A DNA stretch of 64,000 nucleotides from Aristolochia californica (taxonomy: Eukaryota > Streptophyta > Magnoliopsida > Piperales > Aristolochiaceae). Location of the stretch: the NCBI GenBank assembly GCA_029961685.1, contig JARWKL010000008.1:12867981-12931980 (forward strand), given 5' to 3'. A model generated the notes under the pieces. That model had not been told where the DNA came from and did not search any database. It saw only the letters and a list, made by a program, of their open reading frames with translations. A program made the position numbers and the translations under genes. Every line of letters begins with the position of its first letter. The first letter of the stretch is position 1. Positions 1-13,890 of this stretch are shown here, in pieces.

Positions 1-170
1 TGAACACCAAATTTTTGTTATCCACGTTGTGGAAATTCCACTAGTACAACCCCAGTAGTCTGGTGGAATTTTATAAGAAATAGATTTCTAATTGATCCTA
101 ACATGTTTTAAATCTGGAGGATTTGCGTGCTGTAAACATGTTGAAGATGCAAATGACCTCACGATCCAAA

Positions 171-180
171 AATTTCTCAA
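171..180. other. Deletion junction, ~24 bp lost
   Basis: CCAAAAATTTCTCAAG lacks the usual AAGGAGTAGAAAAAATTAAA segment between AATTTC and TTCTCAAG, which share a short TTC match. The interval 91-578 is 487 bp. Confidence 0.8.
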
Positions 181-452
181 GTTAATGTGCGGTGGGATAT
201 TTACTAGTGCCAACCAACCCACTTTTTGCCTATTTTAGAAAAATAAGTCCTAAAAAATCACAGATAGTTTTTGGAATTACCTCTCTCAGCATTTGTGCAA
301 TTCCATTTTGGATGTTCAATTTTTTTTTTTAAACTTGACTTTTTCACTCTCCCTATTTTCTCGTAAGCAAAAAGATAAGGCAAATATAGATCACAACAAT
401 ATGAAAATTTTAGATTTTATGTAAGCGAAAGAATTTAAAAACTATAATAAAT

Positions 453-480
453 GTGAGTGAAGAAAATTATTTTCACGCAC
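453..480. other. 28 bp imperfect palindrome, one per monomer (example)
   Basis: The left arm GTGAGTGAA and right arm TTCACGCAC flank an AATT centre. Eleven of the fourteen base pairs are symmetric. It lies about 100 bp before the landmark in the typical monomer and recurs throughout the array with few changes. Its function is unknown. It could bind a dimeric protein or extrude as a short hairpin, or simply be hitch-hiking in the repeat. Confidence 0.6.
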
Positions 481-3400
481 TCAAAATGAACACCAAAGTT
501 TTGTTATCCACGATGGGGAAATTCAACTTGTACAACCCAAGATAGCTTGGTGGAATTTTATAAGAAAGAGATTTCTAATTGATCCTAACATGTTTTAAAT
601 GAGGTGGATATGTATGCCAAGAACATGTTGAAGATGTAAATGAGCTAATTATCCAAAAATTTTAAGGAATAGAAAAAATTAAAATTCTCAAGTTAACGTG
701 CAGTGGGATATTTACTAGAGCCAAAAAACCCACGTTTTGCCAATTTTACAAAAAGCAGACCTAAAAAATCTCAGATACTTTTTGGAATTATCTCTCTCAG
801 CCTTTGTGAATTTCCATTTTGGATCTTCAATTTTTTTTTTCAAACTTGAGTTTTTCTCACTCCCAGTTTTCTCGTAAAAAAAAAGATAAGGCAAATATAG
901 ATCACAACAAAATGAAAATTTTAGAGTTTATGTACGAAAAAGAGTTTGAAAACTATAATAAATTTGAGTGAAGAAAATTATTTTCACTCACTAAAAATGA
1001 ACACCAAAGTTTTGTTATCCACGTTGGGGAAATTTCACTAGTACAACCCCAAATAGCTTGGTCGAATTTTATAAGAAAGAGATTTCTAATTGATCCTAAC
1101 ATGTTTTAAATGTGGGGGATATGCATGCCAGAAACATGTTGAAGATGCAAACGACCCAATGATCCAAAAATTTCAAGGAGTGGAAAAAATTAATATTCTT
1201 AAGTTAACGTGCAGTGGGATATTTACCAGAGACAAACAACCCACTTTTTGTCGTTTTTAAAAAAAAGCAGACCTAAAAAATCACAGATACTTTTTGTAAT
1301 TATCCCTCTCAGCATTTGTGCATTTCATTTTGGATGTTGAATTTTTTTTTCAAACTTGAGTTTTTCACTCTCTCCGTTTTCTCGTAAAGAAAAAGATAAG
1401 GAAAATATAGATCATAATAAAATGAAAATTTTAGAGTTTATGTATGCAAAAGAATTTGAAAACTATAATAAATATGACTGAAGAAAATTATTTTCGTACA
1501 CTAAAATTGAACACCAAAGTTTTGTTATCCAAGTAGGGGAAATTCCACTAGTATAACCCCAGAGAGCTTGGTGGAATTTTAGAAGAAAGAGATTTCTAAT
1601 TGATCCTAACATGTTTTAAATTTGGTGGATATGCATGCTAAAAACATGTTGAAAATGCGAATGACTTAATGATCCAAAAATTTCAAGGAGTAGAAAAAAT
1701 TAAAATTCTCAAGTTAACGTGCGGTGGGATATTTACAAGAAGCAAACAACCCACTTTTTGCCTATTTTACAAAACGCGGATCTAGAAAATCACTGGTACT
1801 TTTTTGAATTATCTCTCTAAGAATTTGTGCATTTCCATTTTGGATGTTCAATTTTTTTATTTGAAACTTGAGTTTTTCACTCTCCCAGTTTTCTTGTAAA
1901 CAAAAAGATAAGGAAAATATAGATCACAGCAAAATGAAAATTTTAGAGTTTATGTATGCAAAAGAATTTGAAAACTATATAAAATGTGAGTGAAGAAAAT
2001 TATCTTCACGCACTAGAAATGAACACCAAAGATTTGTTATCCACGTTGGGGAAATTCAACTAGTATTACCCCAAATTGCTTGTTGGAATTTTATACGAAA
2101 GATATTTCTAATTGATTCTAACAAGTTTTAAATGTGGTGGATATGAATGCCAGAAACATGTTGAAGATGCAAATGACCTAATGATCAAAAATTTCTAGGA
2201 GTAGAAAAATTTAAAATTCTCAAGTTAACGTGCAGTGGGATATTTATAGGAGCCAAACAACCCACTTTTTGCCTATTTTGAAAAAAGTGGACCGAAAAAA
2301 TCACAGATAGTTTTTGGAATTATCTCTCTCAACATTTGTGCATTTCCATTTTGGATGTTCAATTTTTTTTTTCAAACTTGAGTTTCTTACTCTCCCAGTT
2401 TTATCGTAATAAAAAAGATAAGGCAAATATAGTTGACAAGAAAATCAAAATTTAAGAGTTTTTTTATGAAAAAGAATTTGAAAACAATAATAAATGTGAG
2501 TGAAGAAATTTATTTTCACACACTAAAAATGAACACCAAAGTTTTGTTATCCACGATGGGGAAATTCCACTAGTACAACCCAAGATTGCTTGGTTGAATT
2601 TTAAAAGAAAGTGATTTCTACTTGATCCTAACATGTTTTAAATGTGGTGGATATGCGTGCCAAAAACATGTAATAGATGCAAATGACCTAATGATCCAAA
2701 AATTTCAAGTAGAAAAAATTAAAATTCTCAAGTTAACGTGCGGTAGGATATTTACCAGCGCCAAACAACCCACGTTTTGCCTATTTTTCAAAAAGCGGAC
2801 CTAAAAAATCACAGATACTTTTTGGAATTATCTCTCTCAGCATTTGTGCATTTCATTTTAGGATGTTCAATTTTTTTTTTTCAAACTTGAGTTTTTCACA
2901 CTCCTAGTTTTCTTGTAACAAAAAGATATGGCAAATATAGATGACAACAAAATGAAAATTTTAGAGTTTATGTACGAAAAAGAATTTGAAAACTATAATA
3001 AATGTGAGGGAAGAAATTTATTTTCACGCACTAAAAATGAATACCAAAGTTTTATTATCCACGATGGGGAAATTCCACTAGTACAACCCAAGATTGCTTG
3101 GTGGAATTTTAAAAGAAAGTGATTTCTACTTGATCCTAACTTGTTTTAAATGTGGTGGATATGCATGCCAGAAACATTTTGAAGATGCAAATGATCTAAT
3201 GATCCAAAAATTTTAAGGACTAGAAAAGATTAAAATTCTCAAGTTAACGTGCAGTGGGATATTTACCATAGCCAAACAACCAACATTTTGCCTATTTTAC
3301 AAAAAAGCGGACGTAAAAAATCACAGAGACTTTTTGGAATTATCTCTCTCAGCATTTGTGCATTTCCATTTTGGATTTTCACTTTTTTTTTCAAACCTGA

Positions 3401-5577
3401 GTTTTTCACTCTCTCAGCTTTCTCGTAAAAAAATAGATAAGGCAAATATAGAACCCAACAAAATGTAAATTTTAGAGTTTATGTATGCAAAAGAATATGA
3501 AAACTATAATAAATGTGAGTGAAGTAAATTTTTTCCACGCACTAAAAATGAACACCTAAGTTTTGTTATCCACGTTGGGGAAATTCAACTAGTACAACCC
3601 TAGATAGCTTGGTGGAATTTTATAAGAAAGAAATTTCTAATTGACCCTAACATGTTTTAAATTTGGTGAATATGCATGCCAGAAACATGTTGAAGAGGCA
3701 AATGACCTAAAGATCCAAAAATTTCAAGGAGTAGAAAAAATTAAAATTCTCAAGTAAATTCATTTACCAGTGCCAAACAACCCACTTTTGCCTATTTTCC
3801 AAAAAGCAAACCTAAAAAATCACAGATACTTTTTGGAATTATCTCTCTCAGCATTTGTGCATTTCCATTTTGGATGTTCAATTTTTTTTTTCAAACTTGA
3901 GTTTTTCACTCTTCCAGTTTTCTCATAAACAAAAAGATAAGGCAAATTTAGATCACAACAAAATGAAAATTTTAGAGTTTATCTATGCAAAAGAATATTA
4001 AAACAATAATAAATGTGAGTGAAACAAATTACTTTCACGCACTAAAAATTAACACCAAAGTTTTGTTATCCATGTTGGGGAAATTCCACTAGTACAACCC
4101 ATGATTGCTTGGTGTAATTTTATTAGAAAGAGATTTTTAATTGATCCTAACATGTTTTAAATGTGGTGGATATGCATGCCTGAAATATGTTGAAGATCCT
4201 AATGATCCAAAAATTTCAAGGAGTAGAAAAGATTAAAATTCTCAAGTTAACGTGCGGTGGGATATTTACCAGAGCCAAACAACCCAATTTTTGCCTATTT
4301 TACAAATAGCAGACATAAAAAATCACAGATACTTTTTGGAATTATCTGTCTCAGCATTTGTGCATTTTCATTATGCATGTTCAATTGTTTTTTTCAAACT
4401 TGAGTTTTCCACTTTCCCAGTTTTCTTGTAAACAAAAAGATAAGGGAAATATAGATTACAACAAAATGAAAATTTTAGAGTTTATGTATGCAAAAGAATT
4501 TGAAAACTATAATAAATGTGAGTGAAGAAAATTATTTTCATGCACTAAAAATGAACACCAATTTTTTGTTATCCACATTGGGTAAATTCCACTACTAAAA
4601 CCCCAGATACCTTGGTGGAATTTTATAAGAAGGAGATTTCTAATTAATCCTAACATGTTTTTAATGAGGTGGATATGCATGCCAGAAACATGTTGAAGAT
4701 GCAAATGACCTAATGATCCAAAAATTTCAAGTAGTAGAAAAGATTAAAATTCTCAAGTTAACGTGCGGTGGGATAATTACTAGAGCCAAACAACCCACTT
4801 TTTGCCTATTTTACAAAAAACGGACCTAAAAAATCAATCAAACTTTTTTGGAATTATCGCTCTCAGCATTTGTGCATTTCCATTTTGAATGTTCACTTTT
4901 TTTTTTTCAAACTTGAGTTTTTCACTCTCCCAGCTTTCTCGTAAACACAAAGATAAGGCAAATATCGATCACAACAAAATGAAAATTTTAGAGTTTATGT
5001 ATGCAAAATAATTTGAAAACTATAAAAAATGTGAGTGAAGAAAATTATTTTCATGCACTGAAAATGAACACAAAAGTTTTGTTATCCACGTTGGGGAAAT
5101 TCAACTAGAACAACCCCAGATAGCTTGGTGGAATTTTATAAGAAAGAAATTTCTAATTGATCTGAACATGTTTTAAATTTGGTAGATATGCATGCCAGAA
5201 ACATGTTGAAGATGCAAATGACCTAATGATCCAAAAATTTCGAGTAGAAAAAATTTAAATTCTCAAGTTAACGTGTGGTGGGATATTTACTAGAGCCAAA
5301 CAACCTACTTTTTGCCTATTTTACAAAAAACGGACCTAAAAATCACAGATACTTTTTGGAATTTTCTCTCTCACTCTTTGCACATTTCCATTTTGGAAGT
5401 TCAATTTTTTTTTTCAAACTTGAGTTTTTCTCTCTCCTAGTTTTCTAGTAAACAAAAAGATAAGGCAAAGATAGATCACAATAAAATGAAAATTTTAGAG
5501 TTTATGTATACAAAATAATTTGAAAACTATAGTAAATGTGAGTGAAGAAAATTATTTTCACTCAGTAAAAATGAACA

Positions 5578-7607
5578 CCAAAGTTTTATTTTCCACGTAG
5601 GGGAAATTCCACTAGTACAACCCTAGATAGCTTGGAGGAATTTTATAAGAAAGAGATTTCTAATTGATCCTAACATGTTTTAAATGTGGTGGATACATGC
5701 TAGAAACATGTTGAAGATGCAAATGACCTAATGATCCAAAAATTTCAAGGAGTAGAAAAAATTAAAATTCTCAAGTTAACGTGCGGTGCGATATTTACCA
5801 GAGCCAAACAACCCACTTTTTGCCTATTTTAATAAAAGCGGACATAAAAAATCATAGATACTTTTTGGAATTATCTCTCTCAGCATTTGTGCTTTTCCAT
5901 TTTGGATGTTCAATATTTTTTTTTCAAACTTGAGTTTTTCACTCTCCCAGTTTTCTCGTAAACAAAAAGATAAGGCAAATATAGATCACAACAAAATGAA
6001 AATTTTAGAGTTTATGTGTGCAAAAGAATTTGAAAAGTATAATAAATGAGAGTGAAGAAAATTATTTTCACGCACTAAAAAGGAACACCAAAGTTTTGTT
6101 ATCCACGTTGGGGAAATTCAATTAGTACAACCCCAGATAGCTTGGTGAAATTTTATAAGAAGGAGATTTCTAATTGATCCTAAATGTTCTAAATGTGGTG
6201 GATACATTTCCCAAAAACATGTTGAAGATCCTAATAGTTCAAAAATTTCAAGGAGTAGAAAAATTAAAATTCTGTAGTTAACGTGTGGTGGGATATTTAC
6301 CGGAGCCAAACAACCCAGTTTTTGCCATTTTTACAAAAGCGGACATAAAAAATCACAGATAGTTTTTGGAATTATCTCTCTCAGCATTTGTGCATTTCCA
6401 TTATGGATGTTCAATTGTTTTTTTCAAACTTGAGTTTTTTACTCTTCCAGTTTTCTCGTAACCAAAAAGATAAGGCAAATAAAGATTACAACAAAATAAA
6501 AATTTTAGAGTTTATGTATGCAAAAGAATATGAAAACTATAATAAATGTGAGTGAAGAAAATTATTTTCATGCACTAAAAATGAACACCAAAGTTTTGTT
6601 ATCCATGTTGGGGAAATTCCACTAGTACAACCCCAGATAGCTTGGTGGAATTTTATAAGAAGGAGATTTCTAATTGATCCTAACATGTTTTTAATGTGGT
6701 GGATATTCATGCCCGAAACATGTCAACGATTCAAATGACCTAATGATCCAAAAATTTCAAGGAGTAGAAAAGATTAAAATTCTCAAGTTAACGTGCGGTG
6801 GGATATTTACCAAAGCCAAACAACTCACTTTTTTCCTATTTTACAAAAACCGGACCTAAAAAATCACAGAAACTTTTTGAAATTATCTCTCTCAGCATTT
6901 GTGCATTTCCAATTTGGATGTTCTCTTTTTTTTTCAAACTTGAGTTTTTCACTCTCCCACATTTCTCATAAACAAAAAGATAAGGCAAATATAGATCACG
7001 ACAAAATGAAAATTTTAGAGTTTATGTACGCAAACGAATTTGAAAACTATAATAAATGTGAGTGAAGAAAATTATTTCACGCACTAAAAATGAACACCAA
7101 AATTTTGTTATCCACGGTGCGAAATTCCACTAGTACAACCCCAGATAGCTTGGTGGAATATTATAAGAAAGAGATTTCTAATTGATCCTAACATGTTTTT
7201 AATGTGGTGGATATGCATGCCAGAAACATGTTGAAGATGCAAATGACCTAATGATCCAAAAATTTCAAGGTGTAAAAAAATTAAAATTCTCAAGTTAACG
7301 TGCGGTGGGATATTTACCAGAGCCAAACAAACCCACTTTTATCCTATTTTACAAACAGCGGACCTAAAAAATCACAGATTTTTTTTGGAATTATCTGTCT
7401 CATCATTTGTGCATTTCCATTTTGGGTGTTCAATTTTTTTTTTTCAAACTTGAGTACTTTTCTCTCCCAGTTTTCTCGTTATAAAAAAGATAAGGCAAAT
7501 ATAGATGACAACAAAATGAAAATTTTAGAGTTTATGTATGCAAAAGAATTTGAAAACTATAATAAATGTGAGTGGAGAAAATTATTTTTATGCACTAAAA
7601 ATGAACA
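5578..7607 (+). repeat. Four-monomer higher-order repeat, copy 1 (2,030 bp)
   Basis: Landmarks are at 5663, 6173, 6673 and 7181. Each has a partner 2,030-2,031 bp downstream (7693, 8203, 8704, 9212). Stretches compared by eye between the two copies are nearly identical, including private variants. These are the GGTGGATACATGC form at about 5687, the loss of GCAAATGACC near 6228, a GATTACAACAAAATAAA form at about 6484, and CCAATTTGGATGTTC at 6909. Similarity begins near TTTTATTTTCCACGTAGGGG at about 5584. This is a recent tandem duplication of a four-monomer block. Boundaries are approximate to tens of bases. Confidence 0.85.
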
Positions 7608-9640
7608 CAAAAGTTTTATTTTCCACGTAGGGGAAATTCCACTAGTACAACCCTAGATAGCTTGGAGGAATTTTATAAGAAAGAGATTTCTAATTGATCC
7701 TAACATGTTTTAAATGTGGTGGATACATGCTAGAAACATGTTGAAGATGCAAATGACCTAATGATCCAAAAATTTCAAGGAGTAGAAAAATTAAAATTCT
7801 CAAGTTAACGTGCGGTGCGATATTTACCAGAGCCAAACAACCCACTTTTTGCCTATTTTACAAAAAGCGGACATAAAAAATCATAGATACTTTTTGGAAT
7901 TATCTCTCTCAGCATTTGTGCTTTTCCATTTTGGATGTTCAATATTTTTTTTTTCAAATTTGAGTTTTTCACTCTCCCAGTTTTCTCGTAAACAAAAAGA
8001 TAAGGCAAATATAGATCACAACAAAATGAAAATTTTAGAGTTTATGTGTGCAAAAGAATTTGAAAATTATAATAAATGTGAGTGAAGAAAATTATTTTCA
8101 CGCACTAAAAAGGAAAACCAAAGTTTTGTTGTCCACGTTGGGGAAATTCAATTAGTACAACCCCAGATAGCTTGGTGAAATTTTATAAGAAGGAGATTTC
8201 TAATTGATCCTAAAATGTTCTAAATGTGGTGGATACGTTTGCCAAAAACATGTTGAAGATCCTAATAGTTCAAAAATTTCAAGGAGTAGAAAAATTAAAA
8301 TTCTGTAGTTAACGTGTGGTGGGATATTTACCGGAGCCAAACAACCCAGTTTTTGCCTTTTTTACAAAAAGCGGACATAAAAAATCACAGATAGTTTTTG
8401 GAATTATCTCTCTCAGCATTTGTGCATTTCCATTATGGATGTTCAATTGTTTTTTTCAAACTTGAGTTTTTCACTCTTCCAGTTTTCTCGTAACCAAAAA
8501 GATAAGGCAAATAAAGATTACAACAAAATAAAAATTTTAGAGTTTATGTATGCAAAAGAATATGAAAACTATAATAAATGTGAGTGAAGAAAATTATTTT
8601 TATGCACTAAAAATGAACACCAAAGTTTTTTATCCATGTTGGGGAAATTCCACTAGTACAACCCCAGATATCTTGGTGGAATTTTATAAGAAGGAGATTT
8701 CTAATTGATCCTAACATGTTTTTAATGTGGTGGATATGCATGCCCGAAATATGTCAAAGATTCAAATGACCTAATGATCCAAAAATTTCAAGGAGTAGAA
8801 AAGATTAAAATTCTCAAGTTAACGTGCGGTGGGATATTTACCAAAGCCAAACAACTCACTTTTTTCCTATTTTACACAAACCGGACCTAAAAAATCACAG
8901 AAACTTTTTGAAATTATCTCTCTCAGCATTTGTGCATTTCCAATTTGGATGTTCACTTTTTTTTTCAAACTTGAGTTTTTCACTCTCCCACATTTCTCGT
9001 AAACAAAAAGATAAGGCAAATATAGATCACGACAAAATGAAAATTTTAGAGTTTATGTACGCAAATGAATTTGAAAACTATAATAAATGTGAGTGAAGAA
9101 AATTATTTCACGCACTAAAAATGAACACCAAAATTTTGTTATCCACGGTGGGAAATTCCACTAGTACAACTCCAAATAGCTTGGTGGAATATTATAAGAA
9201 AGAGATTTCTAATTGATCCTAACATGTTTTTTAATGTGGTGGATATGCATGCCAGAAACATGTTGAAGATGCAAATGACCTAATGATCCAAATATTTCAA
9301 GGTGTAAAAAAATTAAAATTCTCAAGTTAACGTGCGGTGGGATATTTACCAGAGCCAAACAAACCCACATTTATCCTTTTTTACAAACAGCAGACCTAAA
9401 AAAACACAGATTTCTTTTGGAATTATCTGTCTCATCATTTGTGCATTTCCATTTTGGGTGTTCAATTTTTTTTTTCAAACTTGAGTATTTTTCTCTCCCA
9501 GTTTTCTCGTTAACAAAAAGATAAGGCAAATATAGATGACAACAAAATGAAAATTTTAGAGTTTATGTATGCAAAAGAATTTGAAAACTATAATAAATGT
9601 GAGTGGAGAAAATTATTTTTATGCACTAAAAATGAACACC
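7608..9640 (+). repeat. Four-monomer higher-order repeat, copy 2 (~2,030 bp)
   Basis: Landmarks are at 7693, 8203, 8704 and 9212. This is the downstream copy of the 5578-7607 block and shares its private variants at the same offset. The correspondence ends near 9650: copy 1 reads CACGTAGGGGAAATTCC at its equivalent point, whereas this copy changes to CACGTCGGGGAACTTC, the signature of the following dimer domain. The last part of the tetramer (u-type monomer and the half-monomer after it, with ATCTGTCTCATCATTTGTGC) is the likely source of that dimer. Confidence 0.85.
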
Positions 9641-12600
9641 AAAGTTTTATTTTCCACGTCGGGGAACTTCAACTAGTACAACCCCAGATAGCTTGGTGGA
9701 ATTTTATAAGAAAGAGATTTCTAATTGATCCTAACACGTTTTAAATTTGGTGGATATGCAAGCCAGAAACATTTTGAAGATGCAAATGACCTAATGATCC
9801 AAAAATTTCATGGAGTAAAAAAATTAAAATTTTCAAGTTAACGTGCGATAGGATATTTACCAAAGCCAAACAACCCACTTTTTGCCTATTTTTCAAAAAG
9901 TGGACCTAAAAAATCACAGATACTTTTTGGAATTATCTTTCTCAGCAATTGTGCATTTCCAATTTGGATGTTCACTTTTTTTTTTCAAACTTCAGTTTTT
10001 CACTCTCCCACCTTTCTCGTCAACAAAAAGATAAGGCAAATATAGATCACGACAAAATGAAAATTTTAGAGTTTATGTATGCAAAATAATTTGAAAACTA
10101 TAATAATGTGAGTGAAGAAAATTATTTCTCGCACTAAAAATGAACACCAAAATTTTGTTATCCACGGTGGGAAATTCCACTAGTACAACCCCAGATAGCT
10201 TGGTGCAATTTTATAAGAAAGAGATTTCTAATATATCCTAACATGTTTTTAATGTGGTGGATATGCATGCAAGAAACATGTTGAAGATGCAAATGACCTA
10301 ATGATCCAAAAATTTCAAGGTGTAAAAAATTAAAATTCTCAAGTTAACGTGCGGTGGGATATTTACCAGAGCCAAACAAACCAACTTTTTGCCTATTTTA
10401 CAAACAACGGACCTAAATAATCACAGATTCTTTTTGGAATTATCTGTCTCATCATTTGTGCATTTCCGTTTTGGGTGTTCAATTTTTTTTTTTTCAAACT
10501 TGAGTATTTTTCTCTCCCAGTTTTCTCGTTAACAAAAAGATAAGGCAAATATAGATGACAACAAAATGAAAATTTTAGAGTTTATGTATGCAAAAGAATT
10601 TGAATACTATAATAAATGTGAGTGAAGAAAATTATTTTTACGCACTAAAAATGAACACCAAAGTTTTATTTTCCACGTCGGGGAACTTCAACTAGTACAA
10701 CCTCAGATAGCTTGGTGGAATTTTATAAGAAAGATATTTCTAATTGATCCTAACACATTTTAAATTTGGTTGATAAGCAAGCCAGAAACATTCTGAAGAT
10801 ACATATGACCTAATGATCCAAAAATTTCAAGGAGTAAAAATATTAAAATTTTCAAGTTAATGTGCGGTGGTATATTTACCAAAGCCAAACAACCCACTTT
10901 TTGCCTATTTTACAAAAAGCGGACCTAAAAAATCACAGATACTTTTTGGAATTATCTCTCTTAGCATTTGTGCATTTCCAATTTGGATGTTCACTTTTTT
11001 TTTCAAACTTGAGTTTTTCACCCTCCCACCTTTCTCGTAAACAAAAAGATAAGGCAAATATAGATCACGACAAAATGAAAATTTTAGAGTTTATGTTTGC
11101 AAAAGAATTTGAAAACTATAATAAATGTGAGTGAAGAAAATTATTTCACGCACTAAAAATGAACACCAAAATTTTGTTATCCATGGTGGGAAATTCCACT
11201 AGTACAACCCCAGATAGCTTGTGGAATTTTATAAGAAAGAGATTTCTAATTGATCCTACCATGTTTTTAATGTGGTGGATATGCATGCCAGAAACATGTT
11301 GAAGATGCAAATGACCTAATGATCCAAAAATTTCAAGGTGTAAAAAAATTAAAATTCTCAAGTTAACGTGTGGTGGGATATTTACCGGAGCGAAACAAAC
11401 CCACTTTTTGCCTATTTTACAAACAGCGGACCTAAATAATAACAGATTCTTTTTGGAATTATCTGTCTCATCATTTGTGTATTTCCATTTTGGGTGTTCA
11501 ATTTTTTTTTTTCAAACTTGAGTATTTTTCTCTCCCAGTTTTCTCGTTAACAAAAAGATAAGGCAAATATAGATGACAACAAAATGAAAATTTTAGACTT
11601 TATGTATAAAAAAGAATTTGAAAACTATAATAAAAGTGAGTGAAGAAAATTATTTTTACGCACTAAAAATGAACACCAAAGTTTTATTTTCCACGTCGGG
11701 GAACTTCAACTAGTACAACCCCAGATAGCTTGATGGAATTTTATAAGAAAGAGATTTCTAATTGATCCTAACACGTTTTAAATTTGGTGGATATGCAAGC
11801 CAGAAACATTTTGAAGATGCAAATGACCTAATGATCCAAAAATTTCAAGGAGTAAAAAAATTAAAATTTTCAAGTTAACGTGCGATGGGATATTTACCAA
11901 AGCCAAACAACCCACTTTTTGCCTATTTTACAAAAAGCGGACCTAAAAAATCACATATACTTTTTGGAATTATCTTTCTCAGTATTTGTGCATTTCCAAT
12001 TTGGATGTTCACATTTTTTTTTCCAACATGAGTTTTTCACTCTCCCACCTTTCTCGTCAACAAAAAGATAAGGCAAATATAGATCACGACAAAATGAAAA
12101 TTTTAGAGTTTATGTATGCAAAATAATTTGAAAACTATAATAATGTGAGTGAAGAAAATTATTTCTCGCACTAAAAATGAATACCAAAATTTTGTTATCC
12201 ACGGTGGGAAATTCCACTAGTACAACCCCAGATAGCTTGGTGGAATTTTATAAGAAAGAGATTTCTAATATATCCTAACATGTTTTTAATGTGGTGGATA
12301 TGCATGCAAGAAACATGTTGAAGATGCAAATGACCTAGTGATCCAAAAATTTCAAGGCGTAAAAAAATTAAAATTCTCAAGATAACGTGCGGTGGGATAT
12401 TTATGAGAGCCAAACAAACCCACTTTTTGCCTAGTTTACAAACAACGGACCTAAATAATCACAGATTCTTTTTGGAATTATCTGTCTCATCATTTGTGTA
12501 TTTCCATTTTAGGTGTTCAATTTTTTTGTTTCAAACTTGAGTATTTTTCTCTCCCAGTTTTCTCGTTAACAAAAAGATAAGGCAAATATAGATGACAACA

Positions 12601-13890
12601 AAATGAAAATTTTAGACTTTACGTATAAAAAAGAATTTGAAAACTGTAATAAATGTGAGTGAAGAAAATTATTTTTACGCACTAAAAATGAACACCAAAG
12701 TTTTATTTTCCACGTCGGGGAACTTCAACTAGTACAACCCCAGATAACTTGGTGGAATTTTATAAGAAAGAGATTTCTAATTGATCCGAACACGTTTTAA
12801 ATTTGGTGGATATGCAAGCCAGAAACATTTTGAAGATGCAAATGACCTAATGATCCAAAAATTTCGAGTAAAAAAATTAAAATTTTCAAGTTAACGTGCG
12901 ATGGGATATTTACCAAAGCCAAACAACCCACTTTTTGCCTATTTTACAAAAAGCGGACCTAAAAATTCACATATACTTTTTGGAATTATCTTTCTCAGTA
13001 TTTGTGCATTTCCAATTTGGATGTTCACTTTTTTTTTTTAAACTTCAGTTTTTCACTCTCCCACCTTTCTCGTCAACAAAAAGATAAGCCAAATATAGAT
13101 CACGACAAAATGAAAATTTTAGAGTTTATGTATGCAAAATAATTTGAAAACTATAATAATGTGAGTGAAGAAAATTATTTCACGCACTAAAAATGAACAC
13201 CAAAATTTTGTTATCCACGGTGGGAAATTCCACTAGTACAACCCCAGATTGCTTGGTGGAATTTTATAACAAAGAGATTTCTAATATATCCTAACATGTT
13301 TTTAATGTGGTCGATATGCATGCAAGAAACATGTTGAAGATGCAAATGACCTAATGATCCAAAAATTTCAAGGTGTAAAAAAATTAAAATTCTCAAGTTA
13401 ACGTGCGGTGGGATATTTACCAGAGCCAAACAAACCAACTTTTTGCCTATTTTACAAACAGCGGACCTAAACAATCACAGATTCTTTTTGGAATTATCTG
13501 TCTCATCATTTGTGCATTTCCATTTTGGGTGTTCAATTTTTTTTTTTTTCAAACTTGAGTATTTTTCTCTCCCAGTTTTCTCGTTAACAAAAAGATAAGG
13601 CAAATATAGATGACAACAAAATGAAAATTTTAGAGTTTATGTATAAAAAAGAATTTGAAAACTATAATAAATGTGGGTGAAGAAAATTATTTTTACGCAC
13701 TAAAAATGAACACCAAAGTTTTATTTTCCACATCGGGGAACTTCAACTTGTACAACCCCAGATAGCTTGGTGGAATTTTATAAGAAAGAGATTTCTAATT
13801 GATCCTAACACGTTTTAAATTTGGTGGATATGCAAGCCAGAAACATTTTGAAGATGAAAATGACCTAATGATCCAAAAATTTAAATTTTC
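8939..13890 (+). repeat. Dimeric higher-order repeat, ~1,018 bp, five units
   Basis: Two alternating monomer types are distinct. Type u has landmarks at 9212, 10231, 11249, 12268 and 13284, often with the ATATATCC variant and CATGTTTTTAATGTGG. It is preceded by CCAATTTGGATGTTC at about 8939, 9959, 10978, 11997 and 13014. Type v has landmarks at 9724, 10743, 11761, 12780 and 13798. It carries GGGGAACTTCAACT, mostly CACGTTTTAAATTTGG and GGATATGCAAGCC. Same-type spacing is 1,016-1,019 bp. After each u landmark the half-monomer contains CTGTCTCATCATTTGTG. The monomers near 10.1, 12.1 and 13.1 kb share a one-base loss (ATAATGTGAG), while 11.1 kb does not, hinting at a weaker tetramer layer. The domain ends at a deletion of about 20 bp near 13880. 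Confidence 0.88.

Larger units (their letters stand above)
1..5577 (+). repeat. Satellite monomers 1-11, no clear higher-order period
   Basis: Landmark positions are 91, 578, 1089, 1599, 2111, 2621, 3129, 3640, 4140, 4643 and 5156. Neighbouring monomers differ by scattered substitutions and I could not find a repeating order of variants. The monomers at 2621 and 3129 share CTTGATCC and TTAAAAGAAAGTGATTTCTA, so they look like a recent neighbouring duplication. The interval 91-578 is short (487 bp) because of a deletion of about 24 bp near 172-176. The interval 3640-4140 (500 bp) lacks about 10 bp near 3757. The monomer after 4140 lacks GCAAATGACC near 4195, a deletion also present near 6228 and 8259 in the next domain, which suggests shared ancestry. 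No gene was seen. Confidence 0.9.

Noticed and set aside
6118..6309. Inverted monomers suggested by reverse-strand frames
   Set aside because: The landmark and all other consensus blocks read forward throughout. Reverse-strand frames are simply the complement of the same repeat.
7546..7575. CTATAATAAATG as a TATA box or promoter in each monomer
   Set aside because: It is TATA-like and present in nearly every copy, but in such AT-rich sequence this has little weight. No start site, terminator or transcript evidence is visible.
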